Assembly (NCBI GenBank): GCA_903902945.1
Contig: CAIUWU010000244.1
Span: 1 to 7,105 of the forward strand
Source: an uncultured Pseudomonadota bacterium
GTDB lineage: Bacteria > Pseudomonadota > Gammaproteobacteria > Methylococcales > Methylomonadaceae
Reading direction: 5' to 3'
DNA length: 7,105 nucleotides
In this document: positions 1-6,548 of the stretch, in pieces
Layout of the letters: the number at the start of each line of letters is the position of its first letter
Numbering within the stretch: position 1 is the first letter of the stretch
The notes under the pieces: generated by a model
What the model saw: the letters and a program-made list of their open reading frames with translations, nothing else
The model's database searches: none
Told to the model about the DNA's origin: nothing
Program-made: the position numbers and the translations under genes

Positions 1-2
1 AA

Positions 3-1880
3 CTGGAAAAGGAGATCGCCCGTTCCAACGATGACATCATGCATCAGACCGGCAAAATGATTCTGACCTCGGTAATCATTGCCCTGATCTTTATTGCCAT
101 TGCCTCGGCCATCGTTTTGTTAATCGCCAATAAACTGTCAAGACCGCTGGTACAACTCACGCTGCTGGCCAAACAACTGGCTCAGGGTAATTTCGACAGT
201 CTGGAAGCGGTTACCAGCAAAGGCGTTAACACTAAAAAAATGGTACTCAACGCCGATGGTGAAATTGGCCAGCTCGGGCATTCTTTTATCGAGATGGCCA
301 GCCAGATTCGCCAGTCACAGCAAAAACTGGAAGATTACAACCGCACTCTGGCAGACAAAGTGCAGGCCCGGACTCAGGAGCTGGAACAGGCCAATCTCAA
401 ATTACAGGAGCTGGATCAGCTAAAAACCAATTTTTTGTCTACCGTTTCACATGAATTAAGAACCCCGCTGACCTCAGTTCTGGGATTTGCCCGCATTATT
501 CAAAAGAAATTTGAGAGTGATTTAATCCCGGTATTACAGGATTCGGGCGACAAAAAAATTGATCGCGCTGTACGGCAAATCGTCAGTAATACCGCGATTA
601 TCGTCGAAGAAGGTCAGCGGCTGACCACACTGATCAATGATGTTCTGGATCTGGCCAAAATGGAAGCGGGCCGGATCGACTGGAATATGAAGCCGATTCA
701 TATTGAGGATGTGATTGAACGCTCCATGACGGCCACCACGGCATTGTTTGAAAATAAAGATGTGCAATTGCGTAAAGAATTCTGTGCATCTGTCCCGGAA
801 ATCGAAGCCGACCGTGACCGTTTGATTCAGGTGGTCATCAATCTGATTTCCAATGCCATCAAATTTACCCAGCACGGTGCGGTAACCCTCAAAACTCAGC
901 TTACCGATCAGGCGCTGATCGTCTCGGTCAGCGATTCTGGCTGCGGCATCAGACCGGAAGATCAGGCTCTGGTGTTTGAAAAGTTCAAACAAGTGGGCGA
1001 TACCCTGACTGACAAACCCAAAGGCACCGGTCTGGGTTTACCGATTTGCAAAGAAATCATCGAACACCACGGTGGTTCTGTTTGGGTCGAAAGTACATTA
1101 GGGGCCGGCAGTACTTTCTTTTTCTCGTTGCCATTACCCGACCACAATAGTCAAAAACCGAATTGCAGTGACCATCATGAAATCAGTTTTGTGCATCACT
1201 TGCCTCAGACCGCATTAGAGCAACGCTTGCAGGCATTCACCGCCTCACATCATGACAGCCGCGGGCATGGCAAACAAATTCTGGTGGTGGATGATGATCC
1301 CAATATCCGGCAGTTATTGCTTCAGGAACTGGGCAACGAAGGCTATACGGTATCGGGAGCAGCAAGTGGGCTTGATGCCCTGGCTCTGATGCAGACTAAA
1401 ATCCCGGATTTGGTGGTTCTGGATGTCTGTATGCCACATTTGAACGGCTTTACGGTAGCCGCCGAATTACGGGCTAATCCTTGCACACTGTCTTTGCCGA
1501 TTGTGATGCATACTGTCGCCGAAGATAAAAAGCTGGGTAAAGTCCTGTCGATAGACCGTTATTTAACCAAACCGGTCGCCAACAAAGTATTAATTGACGA
1601 AATCAAGGAACTGTTACTCAGTAACGCAGCCAATACTGCTAAACACATTGTTTTATGCGATCCCGATGCCAACCGCCGGCAACGACTGGCTGAGCAGTTA
1701 TCGGTCACGCCACATCAGCTTCATCAGGCCGGCGATATTGAAACCTGTCTGCATCATTGTCAGCAATATCCTGTCAATCTGGTCATTGCCCCTGCGCTGC
1801 CGGAGATTGAATCCAGCATCATTAAGCGAATCAATACTGCTTCAAGCACCATTCACAGCCTCTTCTTATTGCTTGACTAA
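3..1880 (+). CDS. Hybrid sensor histidine kinase/response regulator (5' end cut by window edge)
   Basis: Membrane sensor kinase that should autophosphorylate on His and pass the phosphate to its own receiver and perhaps to other proteins. The frame is open from base 3, upstream of the first Met at 39, so the true start and the sensory domain lie outside the window. Residues below count from that Met. A hydrophobic membrane helix spans about 8-30, followed by HAMP (about 30-95) and a coiled coil (about 95-128). The HisKA H-box SHELRTPL has phospho-acceptor His138. HATPase_c shows N-box Asn268/Asn272, G1 DSGCG at Asp299 and G2 GTGLGLPI. A His-rich linker (about 368-412) leads to a complete receiver (about 413-525) with acidic pocket Asp418/Asp419, phosphoacceptor Asp462, Thr492 and Lys511. 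The last 75 or so residues look like a second, degenerate receiver. The stop lies 2 bases before the next gene, so the two form an operon. The signal sensed cannot be read from this part. Confidence 0.95.
   Translation: MEKEIARSNDDIMHQTGKMILTSVIIALIFIAIASAIVLLIANKLSRPLVQLTLLAKQLAQGNFDSLEAVTSKGVNTKKMVLNADGEIGQLGHSFIEMASQIRQSQQKLEDYNRTLADKVQARTQELEQANLKLQELDQLKTNFLSTVSHELRTPLTSVLGFARIIQKKFESDLIPVLQDSGDKKIDRAVRQIVSNTAIIVEEGQRLTTLINDVLDLAKMEAGRIDWNMKPIHIEDVIERSMTATTALFENKDVQLRKEFCASVPEIEADRDRLIQVVINLISNAIKFTQHGAVTLKTQLTDQALIVSVSDSGCGIRPEDQALVFEKFKQVGDTLTDKPKGTGLGLPICKEIIEHHGGSVWVESTLGAGSTFFFSLPLPDHNSQKPNCSDHHEISFVHHLPQTALEQRLQAFTASHHDSRGHGKQILVVDDDPNIRQLLLQELGNEGYTVSGAASGLDALALMQTKIPDLVVLDVCMPHLNGFTVAAELRANPCTLSLPIVMHTVAEDKKLGKVLSIDRYLTKPVANKVLIDEIKELLLSNAANTAKHIVLCDPDANRRQRLAEQLSVTPHQLHQAGDIETCLHHCQQYPVNLVIAPALPEIESSIIKRINTASSTIHSLFLLLD
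1650..1880 (+). other. Degenerate, shortened second receiver domain at the kinase C-terminus
   Basis: Residues about 538-613 (counted from Met at 39) start with a receiver-like strand and acidic pocket, HIVLCDPDANRRQRL. The strand that should end in the phosphoacceptor Asp reads NLVIAPALPE, so the Asp is replaced by Ala. The chain ends after the fourth predicted strand (SLFLLLD), leaving out the last helix pair and the switch Lys. It should therefore not be phosphorylated and may serve as a docking surface. A simple frameshift is unlikely to explain the short end: the frame of the next gene has its own stop at 1874-1876. The assignment rests on pattern alone. Confidence 0.6.
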
Positions 1881-1882
1881 CC

Positions 1883-3433
1883 ATGATGACTCCCGATATC
1901 AAACTGAAGCGTCTTTGTCAGAGACCCGGATTAGCCAGCCTGATTCAACAATTCAACAGCACGCAGAGTAACGATTCGCTGTGCATTGCCGATCATCAGC
2001 AAAACCCTATTCTTGGAAACGGCTACCAGCCCGATAACGGCGTACCGGTCAGACTGAATGAGCAGACGATTCTAGGCTGGGTGTCCGGCAGCGGCCCGAT
2101 ACAAATCATTGCAGATTTGCTGGTGTACGCCGCCCAGAATGAACAACAAAGCAAAGCACTGGCTCAGGAAACGCTGGCCAAATACAAAGAATTAACCTTG
2201 CTCTATGAACTGAGCGAGAAAATTGCTGCCTGTGTCGAAGTATCTCAATTAAGCAAACTGGCGCTGCAAGAAACTGCGCGACTGATCGCGCATTCTGAAA
2301 AATTGCATATTGCGGTTGCCCTTAACGATAGCCAGAGTCAGCAACTGCTGATTCATAATGCCGAAGGGGAACTGTTTGCCGGCCAGACTTTACTTGAGCC
2401 GCTGGACGGTATTAGTGCCAGCGTCCTCGAACAGGGTAATGCCGAAATTGTTAACGATCTCAAGCTGGATCAGCGCTACCAGTTACAACCTGGCAGGTTA
2501 CAAACCGCTGAATCGCTGATGACTATTGCGCTCAGAAGTAATGAACGGATTTATGGTCTGATTCTGGTAATCAGCGAGACACCGGTCAGTTTCCAGGCAG
2601 CTGAATTGAAAGTATTGAATGTACTGGCATCACAAATTGCGATGGCGCTGGGCCGCGCCGAGTTGATCAGCAATATAGTCGAACAGGAATTGTTGCAGGA
2701 ATCACTGAAGTTATCCCGCGACATCCAGATGGGTATGTTATCGACTGACTTTCCGCGCTTCAGCGCCGACTGTCCGCTGGATTTATTTGCCTATATGTTA
2801 CCGGCCAAAGAAGTGGGCGGTGATTTTTACGACTTCTTTTACCTTAATCCCGGTACACTGTTAATCACGATTGGCGATGTGTCGGGTAAGGGCGTACCGG
2901 CAGCCTTATTCATGGTGATGGTCAAAACCCTGATTCGGGCAATTGCTAGGCATGAATCGTCACCGGCCAGAATTCTGGAACTGCTAAATCACGAACTTTG
3001 CCGCGACAATGATTCGGCAATGTTTGTCACTTTATTTATCGCCACCCTCGATATCCGCAGTGGTCAGCTAATCTACAGCTTTGGCGGTCACAACCCGCCG
3101 GTGGTATTGGGTCAGAATGGCACTGCCGAATATCTGCAAGGTAATACCGGTACTGCGCTGGGTATTCTGGATGGCTTTTCGTATATCGAAGAAGCTATTG
3201 TCCTAGCTCGGGGTGACGGCATTGTGCTCTACACCGACGGAGTTACCGAAGCGATGAATATCGACTATCAACTCTTTGATGAAGCCCGTTTGCTGGAACA
3301 ATTGCTGGACTGCGCCGCAGCGAATGCTGAAACCCTTACCCAGCGCATTCTCGATGCTGTCAGTGGTTTTGCTGGCGAAGCCGAACAATCAGACGACATT
3401 ACCTTGCTCAGTTTGCGCTTCGGTGCGCCTTAA
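1883..3433 (+). CDS. GAF-domain SpoIIE/PP2C-type protein serine phosphatase (RsbU-like)
   Basis: Predicted cytoplasmic, metal-dependent serine/threonine phosphatase of the family that in partner-switching systems dephosphorylates STAS anti-sigma antagonists. No signal peptide or membrane segment is visible in the 516 residues. An N-terminal region of unknown fold (1-85) leads into a short helical segment, then a GAF sensor domain (about 105-260). A coiled linker with the family pattern LSRDIQMGML joins it to the PP2C_SIG catalytic domain (about 290-514). Metal-binding motifs are all present: GGDFYD (Asp314, Asp317), GDVSGKG (Asp332), YTDGVTEA (Asp452) and SDDIT (Asp504/Asp505), so it should be active. 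It begins with ATG ATG two bases after the kinase stop and has no clear Shine-Dalgarno sequence, which suggests translational coupling. The end is a tandem TAA TAA. There is no receiver domain of its own, so control probably comes through GAF or the neighbouring kinase/receivers. The target protein is not in the window. Confidence 0.93.
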   Translation: MMTPDIKLKRLCQRPGLASLIQQFNSTQSNDSLCIADHQQNPILGNGYQPDNGVPVRLNEQTILGWVSGSGPIQIIADLLVYAAQNEQQSKALAQETLAKYKELTLLYELSEKIAACVEVSQLSKLALQETARLIAHSEKLHIAVALNDSQSQQLLIHNAEGELFAGQTLLEPLDGISASVLEQGNAEIVNDLKLDQRYQLQPGRLQTAESLMTIALRSNERIYGLILVISETPVSFQAAELKVLNVLASQIAMALGRAELISNIVEQELLQESLKLSRDIQMGMLSTDFPRFSADCPLDLFAYMLPAKEVGGDFYDFFYLNPGTLLITIGDVSGKGVPAALFMVMVKTLIRAIARHESSPARILELLNHELCRDNDSAMFVTLFIATLDIRSGQLIYSFGGHNPPVVLGQNGTAEYLQGNTGTALGILDGFSYIEEAIVLARGDGIVLYTDGVTEAMNIDYQLFDEARLLEQLLDCAAANAETLTQRILDAVSGFAGEAEQSDDITLLSLRFGAP

Positions 3434-3442
3434 TAAAGCCGA

Positions 3443-3829
3443 TCAATCCAGTTCTATACCTAATACCGAGACAGCGGTTTCCATGATTTCATCGGGATTG
3501 AACGGCTTGGTGATATAACGGTCGGCACCCGCTTCATGGCCTTTATGGCGGTCGTTTTCCTGACCTTTGGCCGTCAGAATCACAATATAAACATCGCTCA
3601 TCAGTAACTCTTGCTTCACCGTTTTGCAGACATCAAAACCATTCATCTTCGGCATCATCACATCCAGAAACACCAGATCAGGCTTATGAGCCTGAATTTG
3701 CTGCAAGGCTATTTCGCCGTTTTCGGCACTGAAAAATTCGACATCGTAATCTTCCAGTTCTTCCAGGGTTTGTTCCAGCAGCAAACGAATATGCGGTTCA
3801 TCGTCTACGATCAGGATTTTCTTACTCAT
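3443..3829 (-). CDS. Single-domain CheY-like response regulator
   Basis: Stand-alone receiver of 128 residues with no output domain, expected to act by protein-protein contact after phosphorylation. All key residues are present: acidic pocket Asp9/Asp10 in LIVDDEP, phosphoacceptor Asp56 in FLDVMMP, Thr86 in LTAKG and Lys108 in YITKPF. The start ATG (complement of 3827-3829) is preceded by a weak AAGAG-like Shine-Dalgarno and, further up, a perfect TATAAT box. It converges on the phosphatase gene with 9 bp between stop codons and no terminator hairpin between them. A phosphate donor could be the kinase at the left of the window, but that is inference from location. Flagellar CheY is unlikely given the absence of chemotaxis genes, though only a short context is visible. 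Confidence 0.93.
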   Translation of the reverse strand: MSKKILIVDDEPHIRLLLEQTLEELEDYDVEFFSAENGEIALQQIQAHKPDLVFLDVMMPKMNGFDVCKTVKQELLMSDVYIVILTAKGQENDRHKGHEAGADRYITKPFNPDEIMETAVSVLGIELD

Positions 3830-3864
3830 AGTTAAGCACTCTTGATAGGGTGAAATGGGGGGCG

Positions 3865-3870
3865 ATTATA
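3865..3870 (-). promoter_or_regulatory. Candidate -10 box (TATAAT) for the CheY-like regulator
   Basis: On the minus strand the bases read TATAAT, a perfect sigma-70 -10 hexamer, 35 bases upstream of the regulator's ATG, giving a leader of roughly 28 nt. The hexamer 17 bp further upstream is CTGCTT, a poor -35 match, so an activator may be needed if the promoter is real. Prediction from sequence only. Confidence 0.45.
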
Positions 3871-3879
3871 AGCAGGTAT

Positions 3880-3904
3880 GCCAAGAAAAGCAGTAGCAAG
3901 CCAA
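3880..3904 (-). promoter_or_regulatory. Possible activator site: paired TTGGC direct repeats
   Basis: On the minus strand TTGGCTTGC (top end 3904) and TTGGCATAC (top end 3884) agree at 7 of 9 positions and start 20 bp apart, about two helical turns. They bracket the place where the weak -35 of the regulator promoter would lie. The arrangement is typical of an activator site but short enough to arise by chance. Confidence 0.2.
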
Positions 3905-3906
3905 TT

Positions 3907-4206
3907 TTAAGCTAGGGTCAGTAATAGATCGGTTTTGCTGATTTCACCGATTAATTTTCCATCTGCCGCCAAAACCGGTAACTTTTCGGCGTCAACACCG
4001 GCAAATGCTGCAAAAGCGTCGGTTAATGCCATATCGACATATAAATGCGGCAAATCATTTTCCATAAACACACTGGCGGCGCTGAGCTGTTTCAGCGACT
4101 CATCCCCGAGAAAATGTTTCATGGCCTGCAAACAAATTTGCCCTTGATAACAGCCCTGCTGATCGACAACCCAGACATGCTGTAGCGGAAAAACAAAATA
4201 GTTCAC
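3907..4206 (-). pseudogene. Displaced C-terminal CBS-domain part of the ClC transporter
   Basis: This 99-codon frame is not an independent gene. It carries the rest of the CBS pair cut off from the ClC frame: the end of CBS1 (FPLQHVWVVDQQGCYQGQI) and CBS2, with the typical LPVLAADGKLIGEISKTDLL pattern near the end. CBS pairs bind adenine nucleotides and tune ClC transport. It overlaps the upstream frame by about 107 bases in the +1 register and its only apparent start is a GTG without a ribosome site. Deleting one T (minus strand) gives the smooth junction VSELFVFPLQHVWVVDQQG. It is either a sequencing/assembly error or a real mutation. Confidence 0.85.
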
Positions 4207-5614
4207 TGACCTTATCGGCCGATATATCGATATTTACCACGGAACCGGGCGTAAGCTGCAAGTCGGCAACATGCATCAAATACGGCAAGCGGGTCTGACT
4301 ATCACCCAAGGCGTGACTGTACACTGACAAAGGCCGGATCATGGACGACAAATAACGGCTGATGATAGTAACGATGATCAGCGGTAACAACAGATTACTG
4401 TCGAGAGTCATTTCAAAAATCATCAAAATCGCCATCACCGGCGCATGGGTAGTACCGGCAAGCAAGGCTCCCATACCCAGGGCTGCATAGGTCACACTGT
4501 CAATTGCAATACCCGGTAGTAAAAACTGTAATCCGGCACAATATAGCCAGCCAACTGCCGCACCGACAAACAGGGTGGGCGTAAATACACCACCAATTGC
4601 ACCGGAACCAACCGAAGCAGCAGTGGCCAGAATTTTTAACGCTAATAATGCTAATACCCAGTCAACAGCAGGGTGATGATTTAACAACGATTCGACCACC
4701 GCATGCCCATTGCCCCAAACTCCCGGTTGATCTATCGAAATAAAACCGACCAGCAAACCGCCCAAGGCCAGACTGAAAGGCAACGGCAAAGGTAATAATT
4801 TAAATAATGCCTTGGCCTGCTCCAGCAACCATAAAAATACAGGCGCCAGAATACCGGCAAATACTGCCAGGCCTAAAATCGGCAGTAGCAGGAAATGAAC
4901 CGGCGTATTAAATTCGGGGGAGGTAAAAATAGGACTCATGCCAATCCAGTGGCGGATTGTCAAAGTCGCGACCAGTGCCGAAACGATCAGCGGTCCCAAG
5001 GCTTCAATGGCCAGTGACTGCATCACCACTTCGGCCACAAATAAAGCACCGGCCAGCGGGGTGTTATAAGCCGATGCCATACCAGCCGCCCCACCACAGG
5101 CAACCAGCAGCCGTAACTGCGGACGCGAAACCCTGAAAATACGCCCTAGGCTGGAAGCCACCAGCGCGGACAACTGCACCATACCGCCCTCACGGCCTAT
5201 CGAAGCCCCAGAACTGATGGTGAGTAACGAAGACAGCAGCCTGGCAAGGGTTGGTCTGACAGAAATAACACCATCTCCCAACCGGATTACTTCCAGATAA
5301 TCCTGAGAACGCATCCCTTTAAATAAACGTGCACCCAGCCACAATACCAGTCCTGACAGAAAACCACCCAGACAAGGGACTAACAAACGCATTTCAGTAT
5401 TAAGATCGGCGGCGATGGCCACAATATCGCCGGACTCACCGGTTAACAGCCATTTCAAACCGATATTGGCTTCCCGGAATGCCGCCGATGATATGCCTCC
5501 GAAGAAACCGATCAGCGCCGCCCATAACAACGTGTTATTTGCCAGCTTTGCGCCCAGTGCGGCCATAAAACGTAATCGTAAGCGCAGGATACAGCGCTTA
5601 AAAAACTGATTCAT
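4100..5614 (-). CDS. ClC-family chloride channel or Cl-/H+ antiporter, frameshifted before its CBS domains
   Basis: Inner-membrane ClC protein moving chloride, possibly in exchange for protons. The 504-residue frame holds the whole membrane part (about 28-435). Motifs: GREGG at 140-144 with the external gating Glu142 (usual form GREGP), NTPLAG at 184-189, GGVFTP at 341-346 (the GxFxP motif) and candidate ion-binding Tyr432. The usual GSGIP motif is not recognisable near residue 103 (RSQDYLEV). The position matching the inner proton Glu203 of the E. coli ClC is Val196, with Glu195 just before it. About 446-472 begins a CBS domain, after which the frame turns to unrelated sequence and stops at 4100. 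One extra base near 4189-4198 explains this; the corrected product would be about 568 residues ending at 3907. The start ATG at 5614 has a GGTG five bases upstream. The gene diverges from the carbonic anhydrase. Confidence 0.88.
   Translation of the reverse strand: MNQFFKRCILRLRLRFMAALGAKLANNTLLWAALIGFFGGISSAAFREANIGLKWLLTGESGDIVAIAADLNTEMRLLVPCLGGFLSGLVLWLGARLFKGMRSQDYLEVIRLGDGVISVRPTLARLLSSLLTISSGASIGREGGMVQLSALVASSLGRIFRVSRPQLRLLVACGGAAGMASAYNTPLAGALFVAEVVMQSLAIEALGPLIVSALVATLTIRHWIGMSPIFTSPEFNTPVHFLLLPILGLAVFAGILAPVFLWLLEQAKALFKLLPLPLPFSLALGGLLVGFISIDQPGVWGNGHAVVESLLNHHPAVDWVLALLALKILATAASVGSGAIGGVFTPTLFVGAAVGWLYCAGLQFLLPGIAIDSVTYAALGMGALLAGTTHAPVMAILMIFEMTLDSNLLLPLIIVTIISRYLSSMIRPLSVYSHALGDSQTRLPYLMHVADLQLTPGSVVNIDISADKVSELFCFSATACLGCRSAGLLSRANLFAGHETFSRG
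4189..4198 (-). other. Frameshift site in an A5-C-A4 homopolymer tract
   Basis: The plus strand reads AAAAACAAAA here, which is TTTTGTTTTT on the coding strand. Removing a single base from either run joins the ClC frame to the CBS frame without loss of domain sequence (ELFVFPLQHV or ELFCFPLQHV). Short homopolymers are common places for indel errors and for slippage mutations. Confidence 0.8.
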
Positions 5615-5796
5615 TGCTTCACCACGTTAACCGGCACCTCTTTGCATAAACGCTGTGGCTGTTATCAAGTAATTACTGATCGCTTACTATCAATAAATGA
5701 TGGCTTCAGTAAAAGTGCTAGGAATAATGCAGCAGTTTTGAATAAAATGCAAAACACTGTGAGTGTCCGTTATTTATTCAAGCCCCCAACAATTTC
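5615..5796. promoter_or_regulatory. Divergent intergenic region between ClC and carbonic anhydrase
   Basis: This AT-rich 182-bp gap must contain the promoters of both divergent genes. I could not find a convincing paired -35/-10 for either one; TAAAAT at 5743-5748 and TATTTA at 5771-5776 are weak plus-strand candidates. A perfect inverted repeat, ACACT-GTG-AGTGT at 5754-5766, lies 30 bases before the anhydrase start and could be a small operator. It is not followed by a T tract, so it is not a terminator. Confidence 0.35.
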
Positions 5797-6504
5797 ATGT
5801 GTAATCACCCCAATCAAGAGCAAAAACTGGCTGAGTTATTGAATGGCATCAAAAGCTTTCAACAACGCTTTTATCAACAAAGCCCCGATCATATGCGCGA
5901 TCTGGTCGAACACGGTCAGCATCCCAAGGTTCTGGTGATTTCTTGTAGTGATTCCAGGGTAGATCCTGCCATTCTGACTGCCTCTCAACCGGGCGATTTA
6001 TTCATTGTCCGCAATGTTGCCAATCTGGTGCCGCCCTACCGGCAGGCCGGCGAATTCGATGGCGCCCGCGCCGCGATTGAATATGCGGTCCGAGATTTGC
6101 AGGTTGAACATATCATTATCCTCGGCCATGCCCACTGCGGTGGGATTAAAGCCCTGTTAAATTCGCTGGCCGGACACAAACCTCAACGTGACTTCATCGG
6201 CGAATGGGTATCGACTGCCACCGATGCCTGTTGCCGTTATGTACTGGATCGGGCTGTATCTAAAGAAAAAGCCAGCGATAGTCAGTTGGGTGAAGTCGAC
6301 ATCGAACAGTTCAAAGAACATCAGCATCTGGTTGAACGGGCCGCGATCAAAGGCTCGCTGGATAATCTGCAAACCTACCCTTGGATCAACCAGCGTCTGG
6401 TCAGTGGCCAATTATCGTTACATGGCTGGTGGTTCGATCTGGAAAGCGGCGATCTCTGGACTACCGATAACGACAATCAAGAATTTCTGCCGGTTCTCGA
6501 CTAA
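5797..6504 (+). CDS. Beta-class carbonic anhydrase
   Basis: Zinc enzyme of the cytoplasm that interconverts CO2 and bicarbonate; 235 residues is near the usual length for the bacterial beta class. Zinc ligands are Cys50 in CSDSRVDP, His111 and Cys114 in HAHCGG. The catalytic Asp52-Arg54 pair is intact. Further family patterns are GDLFIVRNVAN (66-76), the Pro-Pro-Tyr loop at 79-81, GARAAIEYAV and the C-terminal LHGWWFDLESGDL. The ATG at 5797 is the only reasonable start: the frame is closed by stops just upstream and no clear Shine-Dalgarno is seen. It diverges from the ClC gene and is followed 44 bp later by acetolactate decarboxylase on the same strand, with no terminator between, so co-transcription is likely. 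It probably supplies bicarbonate for carboxylations or helps hold internal pH; the sequence does not decide which. Confidence 0.96.
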   Translation: MCNHPNQEQKLAELLNGIKSFQQRFYQQSPDHMRDLVEHGQHPKVLVISCSDSRVDPAILTASQPGDLFIVRNVANLVPPYRQAGEFDGARAAIEYAVRDLQVEHIIILGHAHCGGIKALLNSLAGHKPQRDFIGEWVSTATDACCRYVLDRAVSKEKASDSQLGEVDIEQFKEHQHLVERAAIKGSLDNLQTYPWINQRLVSGQLSLHGWWFDLESGDLWTTDNDNQEFLPVLD

Positions 6505-6548
6505 TTTCAATCCGGCCATTTTGCCGCAACCTCAGCTTTGATCACATC

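Noticed and set aside
534..1147. Minus-strand open frames opposite the histidine kinase
   Set aside because: They lie wholly inside a well-supported kinase gene, show no recognisable domain and have no ribosome site.
1594..1971. Plus-strand open frame across the kinase/phosphatase junction
   Set aside because: Out of frame with both clear domain proteins and without family-like sequence; a shadow frame.
3865..3904. Sigma-54 promoter upstream of the CheY-like regulator
   Set aside because: GG and GC elements on the minus strand are 7 or 9 bases apart rather than the required 10.
4189..4198. Programmed ribosomal frameshift in the ClC gene
   Set aside because: The required shift is +1, whereas slippery T-rich heptamers usually drive -1, and no stimulatory structure or stop-dependent site is seen at the junction; an indel is simpler.
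6513..6526. CGGC/GCCG mini-hairpin after carbonic anhydrase as a terminator
   Set aside because: Only 4 bp of stem and no following T tract; read-through into the decarboxylase is more likely.
6188..6541. Plus-strand open frame inside carbonic anhydrase
   Set aside because: Overlaps the catalytic gene in another frame and has no recognisable motif.
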